Assembly: GCA_963377175.1 (NCBI GenBank)
Contig: CAUJNA010003827.1
Location: 1,398,646-1,462,645, forward strand
DNA length: 64,000 nucleotides
Reading direction: 5' to 3'
DNA from: Effrenium voratum
Lineage: Eukaryota > Sar > Dinophyceae > Suessiales > Symbiodiniaceae
The position numbers and the translations under genes were made by a program. This document shows, in pieces, positions 39,856-48,746 of the stretch; position 1 is the stretch's first letter; each line of letters opens with the position of its first letter. The notes under the pieces are model-generated. The model saw nothing but the letters and a program-made list of their open reading frames with translations. It searched no databases and was not told the origin of the DNA.

Positions 39856-42800
39856 TTATCGAGTTTCTGCATCATAAACGGGTACAGGTGTCGTCAGCGA
39901 CCTTACAAATTGCACGAATCCCTGCTTTGGCGTAACCATGAAAGGTAGTTTACCAGGCATCCAGTGAAATGCATAACCCATCTTCATGCATCTCCTCCCC
40001 ACTGACAATGCCGTGGGTGTCTCATCCAATACATGCGGCTCGACAGTCTCGTCCAACTCGTCCACGACTATCTTGGCCACATCAGATGTGGAAGTGGAAC
40101 CATTCGCGGTCTGGAACACGATCTCATCGTCATCTTTCACGATGTCGACGCCCAGGCTCTTCGCCTTGGCTCTTCCGATGAGATCATGACCACATCCGGT
40201 GTCCATCAACCATTTCACCCGTTTGCTGATGCACGTTGACATGGCGAAAACGTTCTTCGGCATACCATGCTGCTTCTTCCAGTCGACAGCCGATTCCTTG
40301 ATCTCGTCCTTGTTCCGATCATACTCGAACATTATGCTGCTCTCCTTGGTCACCGGGAAGTAGTGCTTCTTATATATATCATCCACCACTTCTCTCAGTA
40401 TCTTCGCACGTATCAATGATCGTTGGACTTGATAGGCTGATAATTCACGATGATCACTGCTTTTGAACTTCTTCTCGTCGACGTACACGTACTGATAAGG
40501 CTCATTCTCATTGTCCTCATAACCGTACCATTCCCCTTTTCGTTCCCATTGCCTTCTCTCGTCTTCGAGGTAGGTGATCTCCCCATTCTCGTCGACGTCG
40601 AGCACTTCCTTGAACCACACCATTTTCTCGGGGATCTCGGACTCGCCAGACCATCTCGATGATTCGCTCATCGCGTCGTCATCGTGCTCGTGGTAGACAG
40701 TCTCGGCTTCGTCCGGTTCGACCTGATCAACGTCCTTCTTGAAGCTTACCTTCCCTGCAGGAGCCGATTGCTTCAGGACTATCGCGGGCATTGCGATGGC
40801 CCTCCTCGCAATGGCAGGCGCTGCGGCTTTGGCGGCAGCCTTCGACTTGGCTTGCGCCTTGTCATTTGACGTTGCTGGAGCTGAATTGTTCTTGATGAGC
40901 TCATGCCTATACTTGCAAGCGCTTCCCCTATCGCACTTCCCCTTCTGAAACGCGAAGCATGCTCCATCATCTCTCTTTGGTGACGATGATCTGGACTTGG
41001 ATTTGCCCTTTCCTTTCCCCTTGGACATGCTCTCCAACTTGTGCTCCGTCTTCTTGCTGTGGGAAAAAGTGCATTCATTTCCTTTCACGCACCCCTTCGC
41101 CGATTTGAAGTGGTACCAGCAGGGGTTATCCTTGCCTCCGCCCGGACTCTTGCCTCTGTCGCTGGCACCGTCGGACTTGCCGTTCTTGCCAGCGTGGCCC
41201 TTTGCCTTGGCTTTTGGGAGCACAGGAGCGGCATCAGGTCCACCGGGTTTCCCCTTTCTACCCTTGCCACCCTGGTTCTCCTGTTTGCCAGTTGCTGGAG
41301 CCGCATCCTTCCCGCCTGACTTCATCATCGACTTGACCGATTTCTCCTTCATGTCGAGCATCAGGTCTTCCCGATCTGCCTTGATCTGATAGTCGATCAA
41401 CGCCAATAAGAATTCATACGTCTTCTGAGGATGCTTGTCCGGTAGTCTATGGTAGGCATTGAGGCCGAACTCCATCTTCTTGCTCCCTTTGATCTTCCTG
41501 TAAAGGATGTCTCTGAGAGCCAGCTTACTGGGTCTGTCCTCGCTCCTCATCTTCAGCAGCAAATCATACCATTTGTTCCTGAACATGACCAAGTTCTTGT
41601 CGCCAGGAAAGTCAAGGTTGAATAAATGCTCGATGTGGTAGACAAGATCCGTTCTATCGGAAGTTCTGAATGATTGCATAACTAATGCCACCAACTCTCG
41701 TCCCTTCACGATCACCCCTTGTTGATGTCGTAGTTCAGAGTGTCGTGTAGCATCGAGGTATACGTCTTTGGCTTCGTCAGGTGCTTGTTTCAGCATGTTC
41801 TGCATGCCCATGGCCATCTTAATATCTATCGTAGCAAATCTGTCGCCACCTGAATCGCTAAGCGCATTCAGGTCTGGGTTCAACCCAAGAGCCTGTTCCA
41901 ACCATTTCGTCCATGTATCGGTATCTGGATCTGCACATGCGCTCAGAACATTCATCAACAGTTGCATCTTCCAGTTATCAAGTTGGTGGATCTTTGGCCA
42001 AGCCGGAATGGATACCCTCTCAGCCTCTTTCCTCGAGATCCTCGGTCTATCGTTCTTGATCTCCCGATCATCTCTCGATCTTCTTCGTCTCCTCCGTGTC
42101 CGATTGTGATCTTCTTCCTCTTCTTCTTCCTCGTCTTCTTCGTCCTCTTCGTCGTCGTCGTCCCCGTCTTCATCGTCGGGTGGGTCATCCGGAGGTCCTC
42201 CTCCGCCACCTGTGAGGCTCAACTGACGTCGATTTGCTCCCTGCCTATTTCCATTAGGCGAGAATCCACCGTAATCCAATGGGGGCGTAGTACCGTTGTT
42301 TCCCCCTCCATCACCATCACCAGTCGTAGTAGTGGATTGTGGGACATGCCCAACAACCCCTTGCATCTGGGATAGGTGTACATCGATCATTGGATCACCG
42401 AAAGACGGAAAAAGAATCGAACCTGGCATTAGTGACGAATTAGGGTTCAGATTCGAAGACGATGACGGGACTAACCCAGCCACCTTCTTGTCTACCCTAT
42501 TTGAATTAGCTTGGGATCCTCCCTCAGCGCGTTTCACTACTGCTCGTTCACGATGTCCATCTTTGCTGCTGGAGGCTTCCTGTGTCTCCAGCTTCTTATG
42601 TGCACGCAGTTCCTCGTTGTCAGCGTCGAGTTGACGAACAAAACTCTCTTCTTGCTTGAGCTTCGCCTCCCTCTCCTTCAGTTGTCCCTGAAGCTCATGC
42701 ATCTCTTCGAGGTACTCATCGTACATTCCCTTAGCTGTCAATCTCCAGTACTCAGCCTCCTTCGACTTCTCATCCATCGTGCACCGTTCTTCTTGCTTTG

Positions 42801-43923
42801 CTTCTTTGACCTGGGCTAACTCCAAGATCGCATCTTGACGATGACCGCCTTCGACAGCAATCATGTGGTCCTTCATCGACACGTCGGATTCATACTGTTT
42901 GACGATCTCTCCCTTCTCGCGAAGCAAGCAATCTGCTCTCTTTGATTCTTGTTCCGCAAATACTGTAACGTCATTCAGTCTCGCCATCAGCTGTTCCCTG
43001 GAGTCCTCCATGGAGTACGTCTCGGGGCGCTTGACAAGTGCGTGTTCCAACTGTGACTTCAGACTTTGGACCATCTCCTCCTCGTTGAACTTCTCGATAG
43101 ATGTAGATGATTCGATGCCTCTGATTTGTTGCTGATAAACTGATATCTGCTGTGAAGCTTCTCGGTGTATTTGATTTGCACGTATAGCTGACTCCTGCGC
43201 GGCCGACTTCTCGCTTGCCATGTAGGATTTCATCACTGCAATTTCCCGCTTCTGCTCCATGACAGTTCCTTCAGCTTGTCTCATCTGTTGCATTATAATA
43301 TTCGCCTCCATGTCTTTCTTTTCCCCGTACTGAAATGCGTTCATTTCCACCTTGCGCATCTGTTGGGCTTCTTCCTCAAACTTGCGCCATGCCTCAGCCA
43401 TGTGGTGTTGGTGGTGACTCACTAGATGTCCCGACTGCTTGCTAGCAATCTCGCATCGTCTCTCCAGCTCCTGGATCCGGATGGTGCTTCCATAATCTTC
43501 CTGATGAAGATTCGCCATAGCTGCCGACATTTCATCAAGTGTCTTTTGATATTCCCCGATCTCCACCTCCATCTTATTCTTCTCTTTGATCGCGGCGCGA
43601 AACTCCGCACTGGTGGGTGATTTTGACCTCCCACCCTTCGATGTCGATCTCACGCCCTTCTGCGACGTCCGTGGTGTCGCAGGCGAAGATGATGATCTTC
43701 TCGGTGGGGATTCTCTTTTCTTTGACTCCTGATGAACATCGATCTGCTTCCATGATCTTGTGGGAGTGGAAATGTCGCTGAATAGCGCGGAACCTCCGCT
43801 CCCAGGTTCATCCTGTGAATCTGCAATCATATCCATCACCGCAGGAAGAGCCATCAATCCATTGGATCCCTCTGAGCTGCTGTTCCCAAAAGTTGCAGTA
43901 CTTGGGCTCGCCGAAGACGCCAT
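39856..43923 (-). CDS. Gag-protease polyprotein of element 2
   Basis: 1355 codons; the ATG at 43923 is the first after the PBS, 85 bases from it. Residues 1-105 are disordered (Ser/Pro/Arg-rich). Residues about 110-450 form a long coiled coil. Residues 550-600 are an acidic run followed by an Arg-rich run. Residues about 630-850 are a capsid-like helical domain (WPKIHQLDNWKMQLLMNVLS, YHIEHLFNLDFPGDKNLVMF). Two CCCH zinc fingers follow (CWYHFKSAKGCVKGNECTFS, H; CFAFQKGKCDRGSACKYRH), replacing the usual CCHC knuckle. The C-terminus is a retropepsin-type protease with active site WLMDTGCGHDLIG. All parts are in one open frame, which suggests a recent or selected copy. Confidence 0.85.
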   Translation of the reverse strand: MASSASPSTATFGNSSSEGSNGLMALPAVMDMIADSQDEPGSGGSALFSDISTPTRSWKQIDVHQESKKRESPPRRSSSSPATPRTSQKGVRSTSKGGRSKSPTSAEFRAAIKEKNKMEVEIGEYQKTLDEMSAAMANLHQEDYGSTIRIQELERRCEIASKQSGHLVSHHQHHMAEAWRKFEEEAQQMRKVEMNAFQYGEKKDMEANIIMQQMRQAEGTVMEQKREIAVMKSYMASEKSAAQESAIRANQIHREASQQISVYQQQIRGIESSTSIEKFNEEEMVQSLKSQLEHALVKRPETYSMEDSREQLMARLNDVTVFAEQESKRADCLLREKGEIVKQYESDVSMKDHMIAVEGGHRQDAILELAQVKEAKQEERCTMDEKSKEAEYWRLTAKGMYDEYLEEMHELQGQLKEREAKLKQEESFVRQLDADNEELRAHKKLETQEASSSKDGHRERAVVKRAEGGSQANSNRVDKKVAGLVPSSSSNLNPNSSLMPGSILFPSFGDPMIDVHLSQMQGVVGHVPQSTTTTGDGDGGGNNGTTPPLDYGGFSPNGNRQGANRRQLSLTGGGGGPPDDPPDDEDGDDDDEEDEEDEEEEEEEDHNRTRRRRRRSRDDREIKNDRPRISRKEAERVSIPAWPKIHQLDNWKMQLLMNVLSACADPDTDTWTKWLEQALGLNPDLNALSDSGGDRFATIDIKMAMGMQNMLKQAPDEAKDVYLDATRHSELRHQQGVIVKGRELVALVMQSFRTSDRTDLVYHIEHLFNLDFPGDKNLVMFRNKWYDLLLKMRSEDRPSKLALRDILYRKIKGSKKMEFGLNAYHRLPDKHPQKTYEFLLALIDYQIKADREDLMLDMKEKSVKSMMKSGGKDAAPATGKQENQGGKGRKGKPGGPDAAPVLPKAKAKGHAGKNGKSDGASDRGKSPGGGKDNPCWYHFKSAKGCVKGNECTFSHSKKTEHKLESMSKGKGKGKSKSRSSSPKRDDGACFAFQKGKCDRGSACKYRHELIKNNSAPATSNDKAQAKSKAAAKAAAPAIARRAIAMPAIVLKQSAPAGKVSFKKDVDQVEPDEAETVYHEHDDDAMSESSRWSGESEIPEKMVWFKEVLDVDENGEITYLEDERRQWERKGEWYGYEDNENEPYQYVYVDEKKFKSSDHRELSAYQVQRSLIRAKILREVVDDIYKKHYFPVTKESSIMFEYDRNKDEIKESAVDWKKQHGMPKNVFAMSTCISKRVKWLMDTGCGHDLIGRAKAKSLGVDIVKDDDEIVFQTANGSTSTSDVAKIVVDELDETVEPHVLDETPTALSVGRRCMKMGYAFHWMPGKLPFMVTPKQGFVQFVRSLTTPVPVYDAETR

Positions 43924-44007
43924 TGTACTGTGTAGGTTATCGTTCCTTTATTGTCCCTGTACCCGCAATAAACCAGCTGTCTCCCAGTCCAGTGTAGAGC
44001 TTGTAGT

Positions 44008-44021
44008 TACGGCTGATAACC
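44008..44021 (-). promoter_or_regulatory. Primer-binding site of element 2
   Basis: On the element strand GGTTATCAGCCGTA follows the LTR end TTTTGACA directly. Identical to the site at 2619-2632. Confidence 0.65.
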
Positions 44022-44371
44022 TGTCAAAAGACGGCAAGGTGACGTCCCGTGGGACGCTATGCACCGAACCCTCAAGCTGTAATACCAACCACGTAGAAAG
44101 GTGTATACGGACGATGCCGTTATAGCCGAACCCGTGTAAACGTTGTAAGGGAGAAGGAATGATAGTTACAACAGTGGTCCTGACAAATGCAGCGCAAGCG
44201 AAGTGTTTTCCGCTTTCAACGCCGATCACGTATGTATGCAGTCACACATCAGATCTTGAACCTCAATTGTGTCTTGAGCCAAATGGCGATCAATGGAACT
44301 TGGGAAGCAACACCAACAAGGACCTCAGAACTGCTACCCAATTTCGGCACGGGGCCTAGAGGGTTTTAACA
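44022..44371 (-). repeat. 5' LTR of element 2
   Basis: 350 bp on the plus strand, from TGTCAAAAGACGG to GGGTTTTAACA. Outer parts match the 26-kb LTR closely; the central block differs. Its outer end lies within the terminal codons of the element 3 frame, where it supplies the stop codon. A spliced-leader-like motif lies at 44273-44287. Confidence 0.85.
44273..44287 (-). promoter_or_regulatory. Spliced-leader-like motif in 5' LTR of element 2
   Basis: Minus-strand CGCCATTTGGCTCAAG, 350 bases upstream of the gag ATG on the sense strand. Same sequence as in the 3' LTR. Confidence 0.55.
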
Positions 44372-46437
44372 CCGTTTAATCCTATGGCAGGACCAGCAGG
44401 ATACCCGCCAGTGCTGCCGAATCCGTTGACCCCCCTGACGGTTACGTCGGGCTGCTTGACAGTGATCTTAGCGTCAACAATCATGACTCTCTCAAGTATG
44501 AGTTGAGCGATCCTGTCTCCAGGTCGAATTCGAAATTCATAATCAGAATGATTGAAAAGCATCACTCTTACTTCTCCCGAAAAGTCGGGATCGATTACAC
44601 CTGCGCCTACGTCCAGCATGTGTTTAACTGCCAGACCAGATCTTGGCGCAATGCGACCATAAACTCCCTTAGGGAAGGTAAAGGCGCATCCAGCTCGCAC
44701 AAGGGCACTTCCCTTTGCAGGAACCGTGACTTCTTCACTCGAGCTTAAATCTAAGCCCGCAGGTCCAGGCGTCTGCCAAGTGGGAAGAGTGGCGTAATCA
44801 CTCATGATATGGACGAGCAAGGCATCCTTGTCTCGTCTCCATGCACACGGGTCGGCCTCCGTTACCTCAATAGGCGCAGCAGGAGCGTCGTCCTGTTCGC
44901 TCAAGGTAGCGGGGGCAGCCGCATAAGGCTTATTCCCATAGAGACCTTTAATTACAGCTTTACACATCCCAATAGGATATCGTGCAGTCAAGGGCGTAAG
45001 GCTTCCCTCGATCCTGGCGTGGGGGTAACCTGTTTCGTGGCTACATGTGCGCCCACGTAGCTCGTTGGCTAGTTCAGGGCAAGAAGTGGCGATTCGCCAT
45101 TGCTTCCTGATGGGAACACCATCGGATGTTTGCATTCCAAAGTCGCAACCGTCAACATCGACACACCTGATGTCGGGATCGTCGATTAGACGTCTCATGA
45201 ACGGTTGTTTCCACCCAAGGCAGTGCCTTCGGCCATTCGAATGCAATTCTACCTCCTTTAAAACGGACGCGCTTGGCGACACGGAGGAAGGCAGCAAACA
45301 TGACCATTGATGTTCGCCTAGCTTCATTGAGCCGGCGAATTCTGGACCGTACTGCGACAGATTAACATACTGCCAAGTACTCCATGGTCCACATGGGATT
45401 GAGCCCCATAAGTCACACCCAGGGTTCTGGTCGACTATCTCAATCAGTCTGGTCATATCTTTGTTCTTCAAAATGTCGAACGACTCTTTGTGTACGCGAA
45501 TTGCGTCACCCGCCTGTTCCAGCATAGTGGCGGAGAGCTTAGAGTCAGGTTCACATGCAAATTCTATCAGTACTCTTCGCTTTACAGGAGCGGGCCCAGC
45601 TGGATTGGAAGGTGCGGCTTCGCCAGCACGCGCTCGTTTCAGAGCTTCCTCCCTCTCAGCTTCGATGTGTATCCTTCGCATGTTGACGGACATACCTCTC
45701 CAGTCAGTAGAAGAAATGGAGTTGGGTTTGCCAGATCCAGAGTAGGATCTCTCCTTTCTTTCAACCTTCTGGTCATAATTAAGCTCATCCCCGTGTAAGG
45801 TATGAGCCTTAGGCCCACCTGCATCGATGTCTTCGACTTTGTCGAGCCTAGTTTTGAATTTGGTCAGCGTGACCCTCAGAGCCCTAGAAGTGGCATGCCC
45901 TTTTTCACACAAAATCGTTACACCAGTCCAGAATCTATGAGTTCTGATTCGGTGTCCTGGATAAAGGGCTCTTCTATCATCACGGATGCATTGCTGCGTA
46001 GAGTCAAGATACTTTAAATGAGTGACGCGATAGTCATCTATGTCCGCTTGGGACGGGCCTCCTGGAGGCAGTGGGGATGTATCATCCCCGAAGAAAGCTT
46101 GCCTAGCATCGACATGATGTCTGTGCCAAGACTTCGATTCTTCATCACGTACCCAATGGTCCCTTTTTGGAACATCAGCGGGTGCATCGGAGTCAGTATT
46201 CGTACCGTTATTGTCATCACTAGGTTGGCCAAAACCCGGATCATCAGCACCGAGCTGGTTGTCCGGTTCGGCAGGGGCATCCGCTTTGGGAAGACCCTTT
46301 CCTTCTCCCGTATCTAGGAGCTGGACCTCCCTAGTGAGACGCTCATAGGCAGCCAACATGGGAAAACCGTATCCCTCCTCAGGATTCCGCCAAATCCTCT
46401 CGGGAAAATCCGTTTCTGAAGTGCTCAAGATCGGCAA
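44356..46437 (-). CDS. Element 3 pol fragment: methyltransferase-like domain plus dUTPase, truncated by element 2 LTR
   Basis: 693 codons. Residues 1-100 are an integrase-RT linker with a DHWVRDEESKSWHRHH segment. Residues 285-500 resemble the methyltransferase-like domain of element 2 (IEFACEPDSKLS, LWGSIPCGPWSTWQ, DGCDFGMQTSDG, CSHETGYPHARIEG). Residues 550-682 are a complete dUTPase domain with all five family motifs: AGLDLSS, APRSGLA, GAGVIDPDFSGEV, RPGDRIAQLI and RGVNGFGSTG. dUTPase hydrolyses dUTP to dUMP and limits uracil in DNA made by reverse transcription. The catalytic Asp (VIDPD) and the C-terminal glycine-rich motif are intact. The last codons and the stop lie in the element 2 LTR, so the polyprotein once continued, presumably into RT. 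Confidence 0.85.
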   Translation of the reverse strand: MPILSTSETDFPERIWRNPEEGYGFPMLAAYERLTREVQLLDTGEGKGLPKADAPAEPDNQLGADDPGFGQPSDDNNGTNTDSDAPADVPKRDHWVRDEESKSWHRHHVDARQAFFGDDTSPLPPGGPSQADIDDYRVTHLKYLDSTQQCIRDDRRALYPGHRIRTHRFWTGVTILCEKGHATSRALRVTLTKFKTRLDKVEDIDAGGPKAHTLHGDELNYDQKVERKERSYSGSGKPNSISSTDWRGMSVNMRRIHIEAEREEALKRARAGEAAPSNPAGPAPVKRRVLIEFACEPDSKLSATMLEQAGDAIRVHKESFDILKNKDMTRLIEIVDQNPGCDLWGSIPCGPWSTWQYVNLSQYGPEFAGSMKLGEHQWSCLLPSSVSPSASVLKEVELHSNGRRHCLGWKQPFMRRLIDDPDIRCVDVDGCDFGMQTSDGVPIRKQWRIATSCPELANELRGRTCSHETGYPHARIEGSLTPLTARYPIGMCKAVIKGLYGNKPYAAAPATLSEQDDAPAAPIEVTEADPCAWRRDKDALLVHIMSDYATLPTWQTPGPAGLDLSSSEEVTVPAKGSALVRAGCAFTFPKGVYGRIAPRSGLAVKHMLDVGAGVIDPDFSGEVRVMLFNHSDYEFRIRPGDRIAQLILERVMIVDAKITVKQPDVTVRGVNGFGSTGGYPAGPAIGLNGVKTL

Positions 46438-46482
46438 CGTAATAGTCGCCTTTCCACTGACCTCCGGGCTCTAATCGATAGC

Positions 46483-47273
46483 CTAGGAAAATCCCAGGTT
46501 TCGACACTGGCCCGAATTTGGGCGCCTTAGACGCACCGGCATGGCAGGCACATTGCTGTATTCGTCCTCTTTGTGATCGGACGGCCCTGAATCATCAGCT
46601 AGTTCGTCATCTCCTTCGGGCTCGTAATCAGAGTCCTCAAGAGGATCAAATTCTTTTGGCTTTACAGTGAAATATGTCTCGCCAGTCCACGGAGCTTTTA
46701 GCTCCTTAGTTGAATCCGGACCGTATCTCCAGTCTATGGAGTGCATCATTTCTCCATTCTCCTCATCATACTGAACCCATGTATCACGGTCAGCGGTGAG
46801 ACGAATGTGTTCGATTGGAGCATCTACGCTGTCAGCTTTGAACAGCTTTGTTCTCGGTTCAACGTGCACTCTGACGAGTTTGCCAGATTCTTCATCGAAG
46901 ATCCAGTGGTCTTTTGTGGGAATTTCATCATCTTTGTGATGATCGTCCCGTTCGGAGGCGTTTTTGAGCCCCCCCTTTTCGAGCCTACGCGGTTTAGGCG
47001 CGATTGGCTTGAAATCGACAAGACATCCGAATGGGATGAGTTGACCGGGAAAATTCCTGTCATCGTTTCTTCTTCCCCATGCGGTTCCTTCACCTCGATT
47101 TTCGAGATTCCTGGCAGCGCAAAATGCGCGAACGGCAAATGGCCACCACTTGGGCGATAAGCAGCTTGTCTGAGGAGTACTCTTGCTCCATGCAGTACAA
47201 GCTTCACCTTGTTTTCGATAATGCCATTTGTCTTTGGCATTCCAGGTGTGGACATGTGGTGCACCCAAGCCAT
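46483..47273 (-). pseudogene. Element 3 integrase, catalytic C-terminal part (frameshifted)
   Basis: One frame carries the third catalytic residue context (GMPKTNGIIENKVKLVLHGA) and then RQAAYRPSGGHLPFAHFA. A second, overlapping frame carries the copia integrase C-terminal segment (FPGQLIPFGCLVDFKP) and a KDHWIFDEESGKLVRVHVEP segment like the one repeated in the next frame. Both are parts of one ancestral reading frame split by an indel near 47,130. Confidence 0.65.
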
Positions 47274-48079
47274 TCGGCGAGTAGGCTTGATCTGAGTATA
47301 ACAGGTTCTGGACCCATAAATTTGTGAAAAGCCTCTACCGTATTAGGTACAGATCGACTAAACACAGGCAGTACATCTATGTACTTTGTCGCAAGGTCGT
47401 AAAACACGACTGCGTCAGTTTCGCCATTTACACCACGGTCTTTTAAACCGTGCAAGACCATTGTATCTGCAGTTACAATGTCACCGAATGTCGTGCATTC
47501 ATGCGCGTCAGCACCGCCACGGCGGTGCAAGCGCACGTTCTCCATCTTTGCTCGTTGGCAATGCGTGCAAAAAGGATTCCTTGGTAAATGCGTCATCATG
47601 TGCTGAAGCGTCTTAGCTTCGGCACGCAACTGAGCCTCAGTTCTGTACCCCTCAGGGTGCTTGATTTCAATAATCTCACCCCCCTCGTCATCATTTAGAG
47701 CAAGTACTGGTCCGGGCATTGCCGGCATCGCAGGACAAGCGTCTAGATTTGGAGCTCCAAACATGACCGGCCCTGTAGGCAGGTATGGGACGTTGTTTAT
47801 AACGTCGAGCTTTACAGTTCTGCCGGATGGGCAGATCAGAATAGGCACCTCAAAGGCATCCCACCTGAAACTGTATCCAAAATCAACACATCTACGTCCT
47901 ATCGATATGATGGAGGGTGTGTTACCCATGACAAATGCTTCGATGTCCTCATCAAGCGATTCAACAGTTGCATCGGCCCGACCTTGGGTCCCAGCAACGC
48001 CATTGACGGTTTGCAGTGAATGTTGAACTCGCCCATTCTTGATATGGCGATGAGCATCCCAACCAAGTCGAAAGGACAC
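47204..48079 (-). pseudogene. Element 3 protease C-terminus and integrase N-terminus
   Basis: 291 codons. It begins out of frame with the protease and then reads SIISIGRRCVDFGYSFRWDA, typical of the end of dinoflagellate copia proteases. The integrase zinc-binding part follows (HLPRNPFCTHCQRAK), then the first catalytic Asp context (TFGDIVTADTM). The second Asp region is damaged. Ends in a frameshift before the catalytic Glu. Confidence 0.65.
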
Positions 48080-48210
48080 CCAGTGTCAGCAAGCCACCGG
48101 ATTCCTACCTGCGGGCCAGGCATTGCCGGCATCTGATCAGGAATATTTTCCCTGATCATCCGAATGCGACGGGCCCACTTATTGTCCGGCACATACTCAC
48201 CTAGGTACAT
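47899..48210 (-). pseudogene. Element 3 aspartic protease active-site fragment
   Basis: 103 codons with the retropepsin active site WLADTGCPFDLVG at about residues 39-51. The frame is lost shortly after; the remainder continues in the 47204-48079 frame. Confidence 0.6.
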
Positions 48211-48269
48211 CTGTACAATTTGTCGAGTTGTGGCGGCTAGGATTCTAGCGTTTTCCTCGGACGTCGCAA

Positions 48270-48746
48270 TTACCTCCGCCGATGGACAATCGGCCTAGAT
48301 TCACTCCGTATTCTGGTATTTTCAACCTGCAAGATTTCCGCAGTGTCATTGAAGCTCAGCTCGCGAGCACTGAGTGTAACCTTCACCGTGCGCGCGAGCT
48401 CAGAGTTGTACTGACCGCACTTGCCGGGCAGATAATAGAAGTCTGTCCTAATATCCATAGGCCCGGGGATCCGCCTGAATAAGACGGATTTACGAATTGG
48501 TGCATTCATATCAACATCATCAATCAGAGCGTTGTCCGATAGACGAATAGTCTGTCTGCGAACAACAGCCCTGACATTTGGTCCACCCGGACACGTGCCT
48601 TGCAGTGTTCGAGCGCGAATGGTGGTCTTCGACCACTCCATTGTTCCTACCGGACGTTGAAATCCAGCCTTATACTCTTCAAATGCCTTGGCTATGGGAT
48701 GAGCAGGGCAGGCAACAAGCCCAATAGCCTGAGGGTTACGGCTCAA
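48270..48746 (-). pseudogene. Element 3 Gag-protease linker fragment
   Basis: 158 codons between the CCCH fingers and the protease. No domain recognised. Position and strand indicate polyprotein linker (GFQRPVGTMEWSKTTIRART). Confidence 0.4.

Larger units (their letters stand above)
26344..44371 (-). mobile_element. Element 2: giant LTR-bounded Ty1/copia-like retroelement with 3' cargo genes
   Basis: About 18.0 kb between two related LTRs. In element sense it runs: 5' LTR (44371-44022), PBS (44021-44008), Gag-protease frame (43923-39856), integrase (39532-38093), RT-RNase H-methyltransferase-like (37690 to about 34200), then extra frames 33901-27306 including a Tpt1/KptA domain, then a polypurine tract (26688-26679) and the 3' LTR. 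The order protease-integrase-RT defines Ty1/copia. The flanks do not show a matching 5-bp duplication (TTTCC left, CCGTT right) and the LTR interiors differ, so the two ends may not come from one insertion event. Confidence 0.75.
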
